64,000 nucleotides of DNA from Pachypanchax playfairii (Eukaryota > Chordata > Actinopteri > Cyprinodontiformes > Aplocheilidae). Positions 37,594-51,782 of this stretch are shown one piece after another. The notes below the pieces were generated by a model. That model had not been told where the DNA came from, did no database searches, and saw only the letters and a list, made by a program, of their open reading frames with translations. The position numbers and the translations under genes were made by a program. The first letter of the stretch is position 1; every line of letters begins with the position of its first letter. Location of the stretch: the NCBI GenBank assembly GCA_006937955.1, contig SSNP01000020.1, forward strand, positions 913,504 through 977,503, in the 5' to 3' direction.

Positions 37594-40374
37594 TAGAAAC
37601 AAAGTGGAAACTGAAACTTTGTCAAACTACTAAAAATGACTTTTTGACAGACTTGTATTAATTTAAATCACTTTATTTAGATCTGTTTAGTTTGATTTAT
37701 ATAGCACCAGTTAGCTAACTAAAGAATTTTCAAGGTACTTCACAGAAACAGGTCCAGCTACTGATGAGAGTAAATAAATTAAACTCAGTCTTCTGATTTG
37801 CTTCTCGAGATCTTAACTGTTTTTTACTTCATGACAGTTTTTTTTTTTCATTCTTTCAAATATTTTAAGTCTGTCATGTCTAAGAGGAGACTGGCTTTTC
37901 CCTCACTGAGGCATGTCTGGCTTCTGGCTGTGCTCTCAATGGATTTGCAACAGATAAATAAATAACTAAGTTGGCACCCCTCGCTTTGGATTGCTTCTGT
38001 TTTGGCAGGCTGTCCACACTGCATTTTCTGTCAGGTGTAAACATGTCTGTCAAACGTCGCATTTGGGGGGCTCTGGCATCTTGGCATTCATGACGCCATG
38101 CTCGCGGTTCTGCCAGCGCTCTCCGTCTGCCTGCCTGACCTTGGCTAGCCTTGACACGACTGAGCACACTTAACTCTACCTTCCACATTGTGGGCCAGAG
38201 TTGTTAGTGAAACTGACCTCAAGTTGAAGAAAGGGACTTGGCCGGCTGTCCCCACAGCATCGGTGTGGTAGACGGGTAATGAGCGTGACACAGCCAGACC
38301 GGGAAACTCAATGCTTTATCTTCTCATCACTTCATCTCTGCTTGTTAACCTCTCATCATCATGATGTAAATCAAAGAGAGGAGGAATGAGACCAGTTTGA
38401 TAAGAAATCATCTCGTGTTAGAGTTTTCTTTTCATTGTGGTGTGTTTTGACTGTGGAACCAACTTTCTGTGTCTGACGTTATGCAGAGATGTTGCTGATC
38501 CAGTTTTGGACTGTGCAGTATTCTAGGGGCACGCTGTCTCTTCCCGCTCCATATCCTCCACCTCACCTCTGGGAACTGTCACTTTTTCATCAGTCAGTTA
38601 CGTAGCGTTCACACTGACTCCTGGTAGTTCTTTCACACACCCCTCCCTCTAAAGAAGAGCAGCTTCAAGTTGCTGTCTTCCTCCTCTCTCTCCCACACTA
38701 CCGCAGCAGCTTCCATGCTTGACAGTTTTATCCCTGACACACTGTGTCTTGCAACTTGGAAACAGTTTTTTGACTGACTCTCAATTAAAGTGCTAGTTGG
38801 GTTTAGCTTGGCTGTTTACTTTTCCTTGCCGCTCAGTCATAACCGTCTCCCTGGTTTGAGATAACATCCTGGGCTGATTCCAGGTCTCTGCTGTCCAATC
38901 GAGCAAACGAGCCGACCCAAAGGCCCAGGGATGTGCTGGAGTCATCAGAAAGCATTATGTGAAATGGTGAACAGAAAAATCTTTTCTTCTTCTGTTTGTA
39001 ATGCCTAATGGCCTTATGAAGGCCGTACCAAACTGTTATTTTTTGTAGAGTGCTTAAGAGCCAAGGCTTTTTTTTTTCTTCCCTCTCTTTCTTTTAACAA
39101 AAAAGCTCCAGCTTGGTATTCAACAGTAAAAGGCTGTTCTCGTCTTCCTGCTTCTTTACCTCCTATTCACCAACTCAGCTCGCAAAGAAAAAGTAATTTC
39201 ACTCTCTGTCCCTGAGAGAATCGACACAGTAAAGTTACATTCAATGTCTGCAGCAACATTTTTTTTCTTGGCTCTATTTCAGACCCATAACCTAGGGGTA
39301 AACATGCAATTAAAATAACAGCAGCTTGCTTTCTCCTCCACTCTTCCTCTCTCCTCTCCCTCAGCCACAAGCACAAGTGATGTACAGCATGTTGACTTAT
39401 TCTCCTAATTGCCTTTTCTCATAATTGGCAAAAAAAAAAGAAGAAATATATATACTGAACCAGCAACCACTCTTTCTCACCCAATTGTTTTTCTCTGCTT
39501 AAATGATTTGTATTCTTTTAATAAGCTTATTTCTTATGTGCAGAGCTCTTTCGTCACTGTTAGTAATTTTAGTCAATAATTTCCTAATCTATCAGCCCGA
39601 TGTTTGAGTGAATTTTGAAGCGATGCCAGTAATAATTGATCGAGACGATATCGATTGAAGATGCAACATTATTTACTAAATATCTTCCTTCTCTCTTGTT
39701 CTTCCTTCCTTCCATTCTTTCCTTTTCTTTTGTACTTTGCTTTCTTTTTCTCCTTTCCCACTGAGGAATGAGAATAAAATGTAGGTCAGCTTTTATGGGA
39801 ACAATTTGACACATGACACAAGCCATGTGCATCACTCGCTCAAGTCCCGCTTTGTCTGTTTGCTTTTTATTTGTCTACAATGAAAGTTGCACAGTTATTC
39901 ACACACTTTTTATTGGGGCTTTATAAGTAGCTGGCAGAGACTTGTTTCATCACGGGGGCCCTCTGTAATACTTGGAGAGCCCTGTGGTGTCTGTCTGAAC
40001 CGGGTTGATAGCATGCGACTCCTGGCTGAACTCCATTGAGCCGCCTGCTGTATCACAGGGCCTGCCATGCCGATTCTGCTGGGCCTCCAAAGACCCCAAT
40101 CTGTTCCTCCTCAGACCAGGAGGGACTTGACTGCATGTGACCAAAACTACCAGACCACCAAGTAAGATACCTATTTGTTTATTTTGTTGGGCAGGTAGAA
40201 AGTCAGAGCCATGGCCAGACTGCAGAATGTCTGCTGGTCAGTGGGTTATTCCATCAGTTGAGGTTGTCACATGTTAATTATAACCATAGAGAGTCCCTGC
40301 CTGGTTTGGATCCTCTCAGATACAGTCATCCAGATTCTGATACAAATATCTAATGTGTTAAAAAAAAGCCTTGG

Positions 40375-40378
<4 letters not shown>

Positions 40379-40407
<29 letters not shown>
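40379..40407. repeat. (TG)n microsatellite
   Basis: A perfect TG run of about 14 units in FAM222B intron 1. Confidence 0.9.
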
Positions 40408-40408
<1 letters not shown>

Positions 40409-41069
40409 TTTGTTGAAAGAGCCAGAGTTTGGTGTGTGAAACTATCTTTGAAATCTCTGTGGCAGTGCTGCTGATTGGCCAGTCGGTGGACGTCAGGCTT
40501 CTGTCTGTCGGGATTCATCTCATCCTTCTCACTGTAAAGCAGCATGTCAGCTTGGGCATTACCATAGGCTGACCTTTGCCGTTGCACTTCCCAGTGCACA
40601 GTTTTCTTGACATTCAGTGGCTCTGTGGGGGAAGCAGGAGGGGGGATGGGGGGTGGGCCGGCTGGATGTTTCCTCTTTTTTTCCTGCACTGTGTTGATGT
40701 GTGTGTCCTTATAGCAAATGATCTGACAGAATACATTGATGTTTTCTTTTCTGCACATCAGTTCAGTATTGTGCCAATGTTTTAGAAAACCTTTGAAAAC
40801 AAAGACTGTTCCATCTTGAACCTGTCTGTTGTCAAAGAGATTGCTGTTATCTTTGTGTGAAATCTTGGCAAAGTGATAAATGAGAGAAGCTGGAAGTCTT
40901 GCCTGCTGACATCAAGGCTCCGTGTACCTAAAATCCTTCCAAGGCCAGAGGGAAAAGAATAACATATCAGGCCAATTAAAGTTAATGCATGGTGACACGC
41001 TGAATCGAGGGCAGGGATTGCAGCCATATGGCAGTCCAGGCTGTAAATCAGAGAGCAGGGGGAAGGAGG

Positions 41070-41102
41070 GGGAGGGGGGGGGNNNNNNNNNNGGGGGGGG
41101 GT
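41070..41102. other. 10-N assembly gap inside a poly-G tract
   Basis: Ten Ns at 41083-41092 are flanked by G runs on both sides (ggaggggggggg and ggggggggg). The gap is most likely an unsequenced homopolymer of unknown true length. Confidence 0.95.
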
Positions 41103-42289
41103 GGATCATGGGAGTGGGAGGCTGAGTAATAGAAAAGGTGACGCAGGTTAAAAAAATGCAGTTCCAAAATTCCCAGATTCAGGACTGGGGCTCCACCGCC
41201 CTCATGTTTCCTGGTCCTCGTGCCAAGCTGCCCTGCAGCAGCCCAAGGTGTGATGCCCTCAGGTATGTGTGTGTTACTGGCAGCTTCATTAAGCCTTGTT
41301 TTTCTTTCCTCACTGAGAGGATTTAAACGAGCTGTCATCCTGACCTTTTTGAGCTTCTTGTTTTTTAAACAAGTTCAAGCCCCTCTGCCACCCCAAATCC
41401 ACCATTCGTCTTTCCCTCTTTTCACCTCTCTCCTTCTTTGTCACTCTTTCCTCCTCTTGTCTATTCTCCCTGTGGGGGGTAAGATACTTTTAAGCCATCA
41501 CCCTGTGGCAGGCAGGCACTCCAAGGTTGTTTTGTGGGTAATTGCCTCTCTCATAAAAGCTGTTTGTTTGTGCACTCTTGCTGCCCTCGTCTGATGCCAT
41601 GCAGCAAACGGGAAGGGTACGGACTCTGTAGACTTAATTTGCTCCCTGACTGTTCTCCAGTGCTGATTAAGCAAGCATCTGTGGTGTTTTGAATACAGCA
41701 GCAAGCCAAGTGGAGCATGGCTAACCATTTTCCCTTACACTAAGCTATTGCGCAATGTGGACACCATTTATGGGCGCTACAGCTGTGTTTATTAATTGCT
41801 TCACACCACATCCTGAGCTGCCTGTCATTTAATATCCTTCAAAATAAAAGCATTTTTAACTCTGGAAGATTGCTGCATTGATCTGACACTCATCAGGCTT
41901 CTGGAAAGTGTTTTTGATTTACATGAGTCATTCATTTCCTGTACGGTGGTGTGATGGCAGAGGAGAAGTAAAGTGCAGGGAGTCCAACTAGGTGACTAAC
42001 ATTCAGTGTGAGTAGCAGTAGCAGAGGGTACTGGGTCGATATAAAACTGCCAGTCCCTCAGGGCCAGTCTGCCCCTTTTACTTCAGCTGTTTGATGTTTA
42101 ATTGAAGTTGTTATTGGCTTCAAATGTCACCTTACCTGATGCTCCAGGTGTGAATCAGTTTCTAATTGAAAGCTAACCATGTCTCCCACAGCCTTGTGCC
42201 TCAAGGGAGCAGCTACAGAGTTCTATTAGTCCAGAGCCCATCTCTGTAACGCCACGCTCCACGTGATGCCTCGCAGTTGTATCTGACCT

Positions 42290-42320
42290 CTCCTCTCTCT
42301 CTTTCTCTCTCTCTCTGCAG
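42290..42320 (+). promoter_or_regulatory. (CT)n polypyrimidine tract and 3' splice site
   Basis: A near-pure CT run of about 27 bp ends in GCAG, directly before the exon with the FAM222B start codon. It serves as polypyrimidine tract and is also a potentially length-variable microsatellite. Confidence 0.8.
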
Positions 42321-45300
42321 CGTGAGGAGAAGTGTGTGTCCCATGTTGCACTAGTGTCTGTGTGAAATGCTGGCCTGTCTGCCAGGGCCAGGTGACCTCC
42401 CCCTCCAACTTCTCCCCCACACGCAGATGAACACTGGACTTCAGAAATGTAAGTACTGATCTCAGAACACAAACACACACCGAGCTGTTCAAAATCCTTG
42501 TAAGAAACATGGCTTGGCTCTTTCTCCGAATACTTTTGAGCTCCAAAACCACAGATCTGTCTTGAAGGGAAATTAGGAGGAACTGCACCATTAATTTGCT
42601 GATGAACCAGCCCCCCCGCCTCCCTGCCTCCCAACACCCATGAAGATTTGTCTGTCACAACAGCGCGGTCCTGTGTGCTTAGCAGAACACCACCATCTCA
42701 GTCGCACATTAAACACAACCATCTCGCCTAATTTTCACCATCAGGAAGAGTCAGTTACTGTCAGACTTGTAGACAGATTGCGGCTGAGTGGTTTTGCCCC
42801 GCTGATCTTGTAATGCGAATGAATTTAAGATGCAATCTGCTGCCCCGGTTTAACAGCAGACTTGTCAGTGCTTGCCAGCTGAATTCAATGTGTTTAAATT
42901 TTACAACTCAACTGCTGACAAACTAGACACTTTCAGGGTTTTAGGTTCCAGCAGCACAAATGGAAAGTTGAGGTCCGTGGACGCCAGCAAAAGCTGATCC
43001 TCTGACTTCTGTGAGTGGCAGAAATGAATACGTACTGAATGAAAATAGTAAATGTAATCTCTTTCTTATACTTTTTTACAGATGAAGTGATCGTACAAGA
43101 TCGTACTTAAATCTTTCTCTTTCAGTATTGTCTCTATACATTTCATCTGAGACACTGATTCTAACTCATTGTGTTAGCTACCTTTAGCTAATCAAAAAAA
43201 AATGTAATCTACATCTCGTCTCCTTTCTTCCCGTTCCAGTCTCTTTGATTGGAAACTCTGTTCCAGCCTGACCCATTTCTACTGGTGTTTTTTTGTGAAA
43301 TGCTCCTGCTCATCAAGCCTGTAATTTCAGAATCACCGTAATCAGCCAGCCCCCAGGAGATCAGCCAGCGTGAGGGAGTCTGCTGAGTGCCAGCGTCTGT
43401 TGCCTCACTCAGGCAGGATTGTGACAGCAGTCAGACTGCCTCTGTTCTTACTTCATATGACACACCAGGACACATCTAAGGCCACATCTAGTGATCATTT
43501 TGTTTTTTTGTAATCCATTTAGGTGATATGCTGATTCCTAGAAGTGTAATTTCAGTCCATTTCCTCCCTCTTATCATTCTCTCATAATGCTTTTCCTTTT
43601 CATCTGTTCTTCAAACAGACACTGTCACATCAAAAGCCCCTGATCTGTATTTCATTTTGAGTTAATCGTTTTACCAATGAGCCTGTGGAAACTTCTGTAC
43701 GCTCTCAGTGGACCATCCCATAATAGCACCTGTAGATCACCAGCTGCATATTAGTGCAGTTGTGTGCTGCCACACAGACAGAAGCAGCTCTGTGCTGTTT
43801 CCGTCCTGTCTGTCCACAAGACCCAGTGTCTCCAGAGTCCCATCCTTTATCTGGCACCAAGATCACATGGCAGCTTGACTTCACAAGAAACCTCTCTTCA
43901 TCAAAATCCAAAGACTTGTTATTTCAATTATTGATTTGATGCACTGGTATTTGATATGTTTGTATTTTTCCTAACTTTTTGCATTTTAAGTCCTTGAAAC
44001 ATTTTGATGCTGTCGTTAGTCTCCTGATTGCAGGATATTTTGGGAGGAATTAGAGTAATAAGACTTTTTCAGGACTATTTGTAGTCAATAAAAGGGCAAG
44101 ACCAAAACAACAGGTAACAAATGTACGTATCTTTATTTAAATAAATATATCTTTTGCCTTTTAGTTTTAAAATAAGATCATCTTATGTAAAGAAACTGAG
44201 GCATCGCCTTTTTGGTTAAAACTTGAAAATGATGTCACAAGATATCGATCGGAGGGATCTGTTAGACTGTGTTTCCACCACATGAAAGTGGAGCTGAATA
44301 TCTGTGAGACCGACTGAGGTTACAGTTACATTTTTGCATTTGCTGATTAATGCAGTGGAGGCCATCTTGAATGGCCTTGACTCTAGTTAAGTAGCTGTCA
44401 ATGTACATCCAATAGTTACATTCTGAGCATTTTATTACAGTCCATTCAGTGGTTAATGAGATACCTTGTAAAAGCTACAGACTTACAGACTCAAGAACTA
44501 TTATCGCTGGTCAGTTGTGTTGTGGCGACAGGCCATAGAAGCATGACAGATAACATGCTGACGCACATATCAACTGCTCAGACGTTTGAAACTACTTTCA
44601 ACAAGAAAGAGGAGGAGCGAAATTTACACTTCTCCACAAAAACCCCAAAAATGAATCTGTTTTTTTCAACTCTACGTTCACCAAGTGCTGCAGAGAATCA
44701 GGCGAGTTTCTTCTTCTCCAGTTTGAGTCTGTGGACAGGAGAGTCATTTAAAGTTACGAGCTTGCTGTCGGAGACAAGGCCGGAGCAGCTGCTCTATTTA
44801 TCATCAGAGGGTGACTGTTAACTGATCGTAGCTGTAAAGTGTTAAGGCTGACAGAGGAGTATATCAAATAAAGAAAACAGTCTCAGGATGACTCAAGTAC
44901 CTCAGAGTGGCTCTTGTTCCTCTCCGAGTGCTGCTGGGCTACTTTTCTGTCTGAGACTATCCATCTTTTCTCTCAAAGTAGTAATCATTTTTTAAAGGTT
45001 ATATTATATTGCTCTGTCAGCATCAGCTCACTTACAGGTCTGCAGAAACAGAAGGAGGGGCCCTCATGTGAAAAACCAGAACCACACGTCTGCTTTGACA
45101 CTGAGCCTTCAGACCTAATTTCCTGCTCATGTGCGAAAACTGCAATTTACAGCAGCACGAGCTCCTGCTTTCCCGCTGCTTAAACCTTGTTCAATAAAAA
45201 CAGTAGTTTGAATAAAAGAAACCCTAATTAGTGCCTGCTGACTGTGCACTTGTGTTCCAATCAGCTCACTAGCAGTGAGATAATTAGCGTTTGGCCAGAG

Positions 45301-48300
45301 TGGCCTCTTTCCTCCCGTTTCCTCCCTGGCAACGGGCTTAGCTGGAGATCTGAGAGATGATATTGCTCCCTGCCACCAGCAGTTGCCAGCAAATGTCTCT
45401 CATATTCCTCATTAACCCTCCCTTGATGCTTTTAGCTCTTCCACTAATCCAGGTTTCAGGTTAAGGTTAATATGCTAATGCACTACACTTTCTTACTGGA
45501 AGATATAATCAACAGCTGATCCAAACGACTTCATTTAATCCACTTTTCCAGGAAACTGCTTAATATAACAATGTGTCAATTTCATCACACACTTTATTGC
45601 AGCAATTTGCTTCTCCCCCATGAAAAGCCAGCAGCGAGATTTGTTAAAAAGTTTTTATTTTTCTGGGCTATTTTACATTGACTTTGTGTTTATTTGCCAA
45701 AATTTTACTTTAAGTTTAAAACTCATCAAATAAAAAGTGCCAGTGGGTGAATTAACAGTGCTTTTTATCCATTTTAGGTTTCGTGGTAAATTTATATACC
45801 TCATTATTATTGCCTGGCACTGAAAGACGAAAGGTGGGTGATACTATTACTACTACTACTACCAATGATAATAATAGTATAATAATAGTAATAATAGTAA
45901 TAATAATAATAATTGTGTTTGAGAGAGAGCACAATATCTCATGAACCACTGGACAGATTTTAATGAAACTTTCAGAACGTCTTCTCTGCAGGTTCTACAA
46001 CTGATTAACTTTTAGTGTAAAGTTAATTCAGGATAACTGCCACAGATGAGCACGTGTACCAAACACAAAAAATGGCAATAACTTAGACAATTGAGCAGCT
46101 GTCGAGGTTAAATTTGGTGTCGTTTCAGCTGAGAGTCATTTACAACACAAACTGCAAAACATCTTGCAATATGAGTTTCAAATTCTAATGTGAAAAGCTT
46201 TAGGCCTTCCTTTAAGGAATACTCGTCATTTAATTTAAAAAATGTTGATTGTTTTATTCTTTTGTTTAAAAGAAATCTAAATTAAAGCTCTGATAATTTT
46301 GTTAAAATGGGAATCATTCGTCTGTCTTGGATAAAACGTTTTAAGTAAAAACATGATCCCTGAGTTCTTGTCTGCTTGTACGTATTTAAAACTTGTGCAA
46401 GATGTTGTCTTTTCTTTGATATGTCCACAATCCCAATTTTCCCCTGAAGATTTCTCTCCAGCGAGATGATATAGATGATTTGTGGTGTGCAAATGATTGC
46501 AGTGCTGTCTTCCTTCTCACTTACACCTCTTTCTGTAGCAACAGATGATGTGTCATGAGGTTTTCACAACAGTAGCAAACCATGGAGTCTGTGTCAGAAT
46601 CTTTAAATTTATGGTTATATTTTCCAACAAGATTGCTGCTGTATTTATTCAGTCTGTTCCTGTCACAGCGAGACATCATTTCTAACAAGATCATTAATCA
46701 TTTCATGTTTTTGTCAGGTGAAACCTCAGCGCGTCTGTGTGCTCGTGTGTAAGTGTTTGTTTCTCTCTGTTTGCTTAGCCTGGCATTTATTCAGCGACAG
46801 ACACCGGGCCTTCAATGATGGCGGGTGTCAAGCTCCAGCTCCTTGGCCCAGACCCCTGCATTAATGAGGCTGTCATCAGTGGGATGAACACTTTGTTACT
46901 TCAGCCTCCCGTGTGCCTCTCCATACCAGCCCCACACATCACTGCCCATTGTTTCCTGTTCTCAAATAAAGCAGGAATTAATTAGACAATTGGTGCAACT
47001 CGTGGTGCTGACGTATCCACGCCTTCAGTTCAGCTCTGTGCCTCATCCCACAAGCCTGTTTGCTTGCTGCGGGGCTGAGCTTCGGGTCCATGAACTACAG
47101 ACCACTGTCAGAGTCGAGGTGTTTTAGAATTTCCTTCTGCAGCTACAAATCAAGAAAGCCTGGGCACTGTGAAGACATCTGTTACCTGAGCTGAACCTCC
47201 CCTCAGTGACCTGTCATATTATTGCCTCAGATCAGCATCATAGTTGTCCTTCAGTCCAAATGTTGTAGTGTAAGTAGGTCAGACTGACAGAGCTGATACG
47301 AACACCACATCAAGTTGAACCTTCTTTAATTCAACACTGTGTTGCGATGTAGCACGGGTTGAAATCCACTTTGATGAAAGCAAAGACTTGCACATTAAAT
47401 GGAGCATTTCTGACACATGAGCCACCTCTCCAATGGTTGTTATTTCACTCTTTAAACAAACTCCTAAATAAAACACACTCTCAGACATGAACAAACAGGT
47501 AGTCATGTTCACGCTGTCACTTAGACGTTGTTAAATTTAGCCGCTGTGTTTAGCAGGTGTAACAAATGTCTGCGTGTTGAGTCCTGGGAGGTGTTCCTGC
47601 AGATCAGAGACGCTGCTTCTGTGTCTGATTACTTGTCTGCTGTCATGGAGCTCTGCTCTCTGCCTTTCTCTGTATTTCTCTTTTATTTCTCCCTGTAGCA
47701 GCCACGGGGGACCATTACTGCCTCTCTTATTCTTTGTTTGGTTTGTGATTCACTTGCAACATCGCAGCCCACCCCTCAGCACTTATTCTTGGCCCGTTTG
47801 CGTCAATTAAATCCAGTAAAAGCTTTTGACCTAAAAGCCACCAACTACTGCACTTAACTGGATTCTTTTTTTTTCTCTTTTTTACTGACAATGTGTCATT
47901 GAAATCATTCTACTGTAAATGCAAAAGGAAGTATCTTCCTCACCTAAATCTGGTCCTGGTGAGATAAAAGCTGAAACATGGATGTAGAATTTGGCTCTTT
48001 TAAAGTAGTTTTTTACTAATCTGCTCAGATTTCATCTCATGTGTAATTTTGATTGACGTACACTTCTAACTGGATTATGTTGCCTCTTTCATTGTGCCTT
48101 TTCTCTCTGCACCTCACCAAACTCTGTTTCTTTCTGCTTTCTGTGTCTCAATCTGTCCTGTTTCTGCCCCAGGGGACACCATACAAAGGATGAGACCTGC
48201 GCCGTTTCCAACCCCTGCAGAATTGGACGCATATGCTAAGAAGGTTGCCAACAACCCCCTCACCATCAAGATCTTTCCCAACAGTGTCAAAGTCCCTCAG

Positions 48301-49875
48301 AGAAACCACGTGCGCCGTACGGTCAACGGCCTGGATACATCGGGCCAGCGCTACAGCCCTTACCCCCCGTCTCAGTCCAGTGCCAAGACAGGTCTCCTCG
48401 CCATCGTCAAGGTGCCCACAGTTAAAGGTATCCTAAAAGATTTTGACGGTAGCCGGGCTCGCTTGCACTCTGAAGTCATTATGAATCCTCCTACTGGACC
48501 CTATCAAGTGGCTTCAACCAGCACTTTAAACCACCACCCATCTCTGCCCGCCCTGCCCCGGCCCCAGCGGAACGTTCCCCTTCAACCACAGGAGCTGCTT
48601 CAGACTTTACACATGCCCCTCCCTCAGCAACAAGCTCCCACCCAAACTCTCAGACATCACCCCCCTTTGGGTCAGCACTCTCAGGGCCCACCCAGACTCC
48701 AGACTTTGTCTCAACACCCAGCCCTCAGTAACCCACAAGGGCCCCCCAGTGTCATGCTTCAGCAGCATCACCTGCAGCAGCTGCCGCCATCTGGCCTGCA
48801 GGGGAGCAGAAAGCTGCCAGATGGCGATGCGCCACCCAACGTTACCGTCTCTACCTCAACCATTCCACTCTCGATGGCTGCCGGACTGCACCAGGGCCGA
48901 CAGGCTGACCTGAGCACCATCGTGCATCAGCTCAACCAATTTTGCCAAGCTCGGGTCCAAGGCACAGGAACCACCTCCATGTGTGAGGGCCAGATCGCCA
49001 ACCCCAGCCCCATTAGCCGCAACCTGCTTATCAGCGCATGCTCCAGGGTGTCCATGCACAGTAACCCTACTACTCCTGGCTTTCACCCTCCCACCTGCAT
49101 TATTGGCCCAGAAAAAGCCACAGCCCCGATGGGAGCACACGCACCAACCAGTGCGGCTACTATGAACCACTTGCCTTCTAACCACACTGATCCCAAGCAG
49201 CAGCAACACCTGCAGCACCATCTTCATCAACAACAGAATCAGCAGCAACAACAGCTTCAACATAACGCACAGCAGCAGAAGATGCGCTCCTGGAATCAGC
49301 ATCAGATGGCTCAGGTGCCCCACATTCAGAATGGTGGGACGCATCTCTGCAAGCAGCCTTCCAGAGACCCATCCTTCCATTTTAAAGGTATGGGCTACCC
49401 TGCAGAGGTGTGCGTTGGTCAGTCATACTCATTGAAGCCTCCTGTGGAGAGGCCCACCCCCTCCCCTCCTGTCAACACCATACCTGGTGCCATGGCCCAC
49501 TACACTAATGGTCACTACTTTCAGTCTCACATTTGGAGCAGCAGCATCCTCCCCACACCCAACAGTGACAGCTCTGGGTCTCAGGACATAGCCATGTCAT
49601 TCCACGGTGCAGGCCCGGGGGGGTGTACCACGCTAGACTGTGGGCCCCCCGGGGCTCCTCATTACAGGCTCGGAACAAGCTCCTCCTCATCCTCCTGCGG
49701 CCAGACTAATCTGATGCAAACAGCAGATTACTTAGGTGGGGACTTCCAGACGCCCTACTTCCGTGATCAGAATCTCGGTTTGATGGGCAAGATGCACAGG
49801 CCTCCTCTGAACAGGGTAGGTCCAGAGGTTGGAGACGGTAGAACCGCTCTCATCCAGCACCCAGGGTACAGATAA
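42321..49875 (+). CDS. fam222b: FAM222B (5' UTR part, two coding exons)
   Basis: Coding exons: 42367-42448 and 48173-49875, giving 594 residues (human about 562). The exon with the start codon begins at 42321, after a (CT)n tract and AG. Its first residues are MLACLPGPGDLPLQLLPHTQ; the codon TGG (Trp28) is split across the intron. The second exon carries the family hallmark PTPAELDAYAKKVANNPLTI, FPNSVKVPQR and VKGILKDFDG. A proline/histidine/glutamine-rich middle follows, with a Q/H cluster at about residues 369-397. The conserved LPTPNSDSSGSQD lies near 487-499, and the protein ends HPGYR. No catalytic domain, signal peptide or membrane segment is visible. The function is little known; composition suggests an intrinsically disordered nuclear protein, which is inference. 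A 5.7-kb intron separates the coding exons. Confidence 0.95.
45840..45912. repeat. Trinucleotide microsatellite, (TAC)n then (TAA)n
   Basis: A compound array: 'tattactactactactac' followed by interrupted AAT/TAA units. It lies in FAM222B intron 2. Confidence 0.85.
45915..46200 (+). repeat. Dispersed teleost repeat ('atatctcatgaaccact' family)
   Basis: The sequence 'caatatctcatgaaccactg' ... 'gattttaatgaaac' ... 'ctacaactgattaactttta' is a copy of a repeat that also occurs at about 56985-57190 and 58380-58660. The class was not resolved; no coding capacity is seen. Confidence 0.6.
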
Positions 49876-51750
49876 GCTATGGCCTTGTCTTCACTGTTAT
49901 CCAACCCATTTGTTTAGTCTTAAGAAAGGACACTTGACAGATAACCTAAAGGACAACAAGTATTAAAAGAGGGTAAATTAATATATTTAATGCAGAACAG
50001 TAGGTTTATGTTGTTTTGTTTGTTTGTTTCATCTTGCAAGTGATCAATTGATACTTTTAGTTTTGCTGATGCGTGTTTTAACCTGATACCGTAGGTAACT
50101 TTTTACTGAAAGCGTGTGTGTGTGTGTGTGCGGGCACATCTGTACTGATCCCTGCTTCTTCCATGATCATACATTCTCTCTCTGTGCCTGGGTCATAATA
50201 AATCCTGTGTTATTTCTACTTAAGATCTGTAAGTAAAGTTTTCTTATGCATGTAGGAAAGAAGTTGAATCTCACACAGGAAAAAACTGTAACATGTAATA
50301 ACGCGTTGGGCTCTTCTTTTAATATTAATATTAAAGGATCATATCAGGAATTTCAGCCGATGACTGATTTGATTCAAACACAATCATTTTTCAGTGCGTT
50401 GTCATCACTGAGGTTATAAAAGCTTGCAGTATGCAAACATCTGTTTAATGTACCTGTTAGTTTGTATGAGGAGATAATTCATTCCTCTCTGTTTGTAAAG
50501 GAAGCATGTAATCAGGTTGTTTATAAAGTACCAACAGGGAACAGACATGTTTAAAGAGATGGCGCTCTGTCCTGCTTATAATGCTGCAATGAATTCAGGT
50601 ATTTAAAAAAACAACCTTTTTGCTATTGTGTCATTTGGCAACAAGATTGTGAAATGCTAAGGGCAGAACATAATGAAGAAAGATTCCTACCTTTAAAATG
50701 GGCAAAGTCAGGTAAACCAGGATCTACCAGTATGTTTGAAGTGGTGCCATGAAGTCTTCGTGTGCTTTTTCAGATCATTTCAGTGTCAATAACAAATGTA
50801 TTACTTGAATGTTGAGATTCTTTGTAAAGAAAGGGATCAGTTGGCTCTGAGGTAGAAGAAAAATACATGTTAATAATGTCATGTAGATCCTAAAAGCCGA
50901 GCTTAGCCAGAGTTTTCTTCCTGACCGCGGGAATCTCCGTGAGTTGAGTCACATTGTGGTTGCTACTGATTCTCATGCTTGAAAAGACCAAATTGATCAC
51001 TTGCAAGATCTCTTGGCAGTAAATGAAATGGAGGTTTCAGTTTAAAGTGAAACAGCAAATGCATTGTTTATTTTCTTGTACACTGGCTTACTTACTAGAC
51101 TACTGTAACTTTTAATGATTGTGTGTGTGTGCGTGTGTGTGTTGCCTTCTGAAATGGGCGCAGGTGAGGGAGTGTGTGTGTGTGCCAAATGCGTGTGTAT
51201 AATAACACAATGACACCTATGTTTTGTCCGAACTCCCTAACAGCCCTTAAAAAGCCTTAAGTGTTTGGTCCTTGGACTTTCCTTTGACAATGAGCATGGT
51301 TTTATTGAAAACCCCAAATAATGAGGAGGAACATGGAAAGGATACACACAAACAGCAAATCTTGATTTTCATTTGATTTTTCACCTTTTCAATTTTAATG
51401 AAGTTTTGTTTTGTGGAATTCCATAGAGATTTCTTACAACAGAAAGAAAAGCAGTAATAATTTGTAATTATATATTTTTAGCAATGTGTAGTTACCAAGT
51501 TGTAACTTTTGTTTCCAGTTTCAAAGCTTCATTTTGCAGTTGTGACTATTTATGAAACTTGATTTGCTTGTTATTTAAATTTTATTTTCTTCTTTGTTTC
51601 TTATTCTATTGCTGTGAAATGGAAGAAGGTTCTTGAACCTTTCTTTTGTGTCATTCTGTATGACAGATAAGAGGCAAGAGTGTGAGAGTTGTGCTACTCT
51701 TTTTGTAATATTGTAATAATAAAATAAAGTTCTAATTTATGCTTTGAAAA
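49876..51750 (+). other. fam222b: FAM222B 3' UTR and polyadenylation signals
   Basis: This follows the TAA stop at 49873-49875. A strong signal AATAAA at 51723-51728 (in AATAATAAAATAAAG) likely ends the ~1.85-kb 3' UTR. An earlier AATAAA at 50197-50202 could give a short isoform. TG runs occur at 50114-50130 and 51119-51142. Confidence 0.7.
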
Positions 51751-51782
51751 GGCTTTTGAACTGTGTGCATCCATTGAAACAT

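Larger units (their letters stand above)
42449..48172 (+). other. FAM222B intron 2
   Basis: The donor is GTAAGT at 42449 and the acceptor CCCCAG ends at 48172. The interval holds a trinucleotide array and one dispersed repeat (listed separately). No gene was recognised. The frames at 44456-44821 and 42173-42658 look like chance. Confidence 0.75.

Noticed and set aside
48856..49380. 174-codon frame on the - strand
   Set aside because: It is antisense to the conserved FAM222B exon; its length follows from the codon pattern of that exon.
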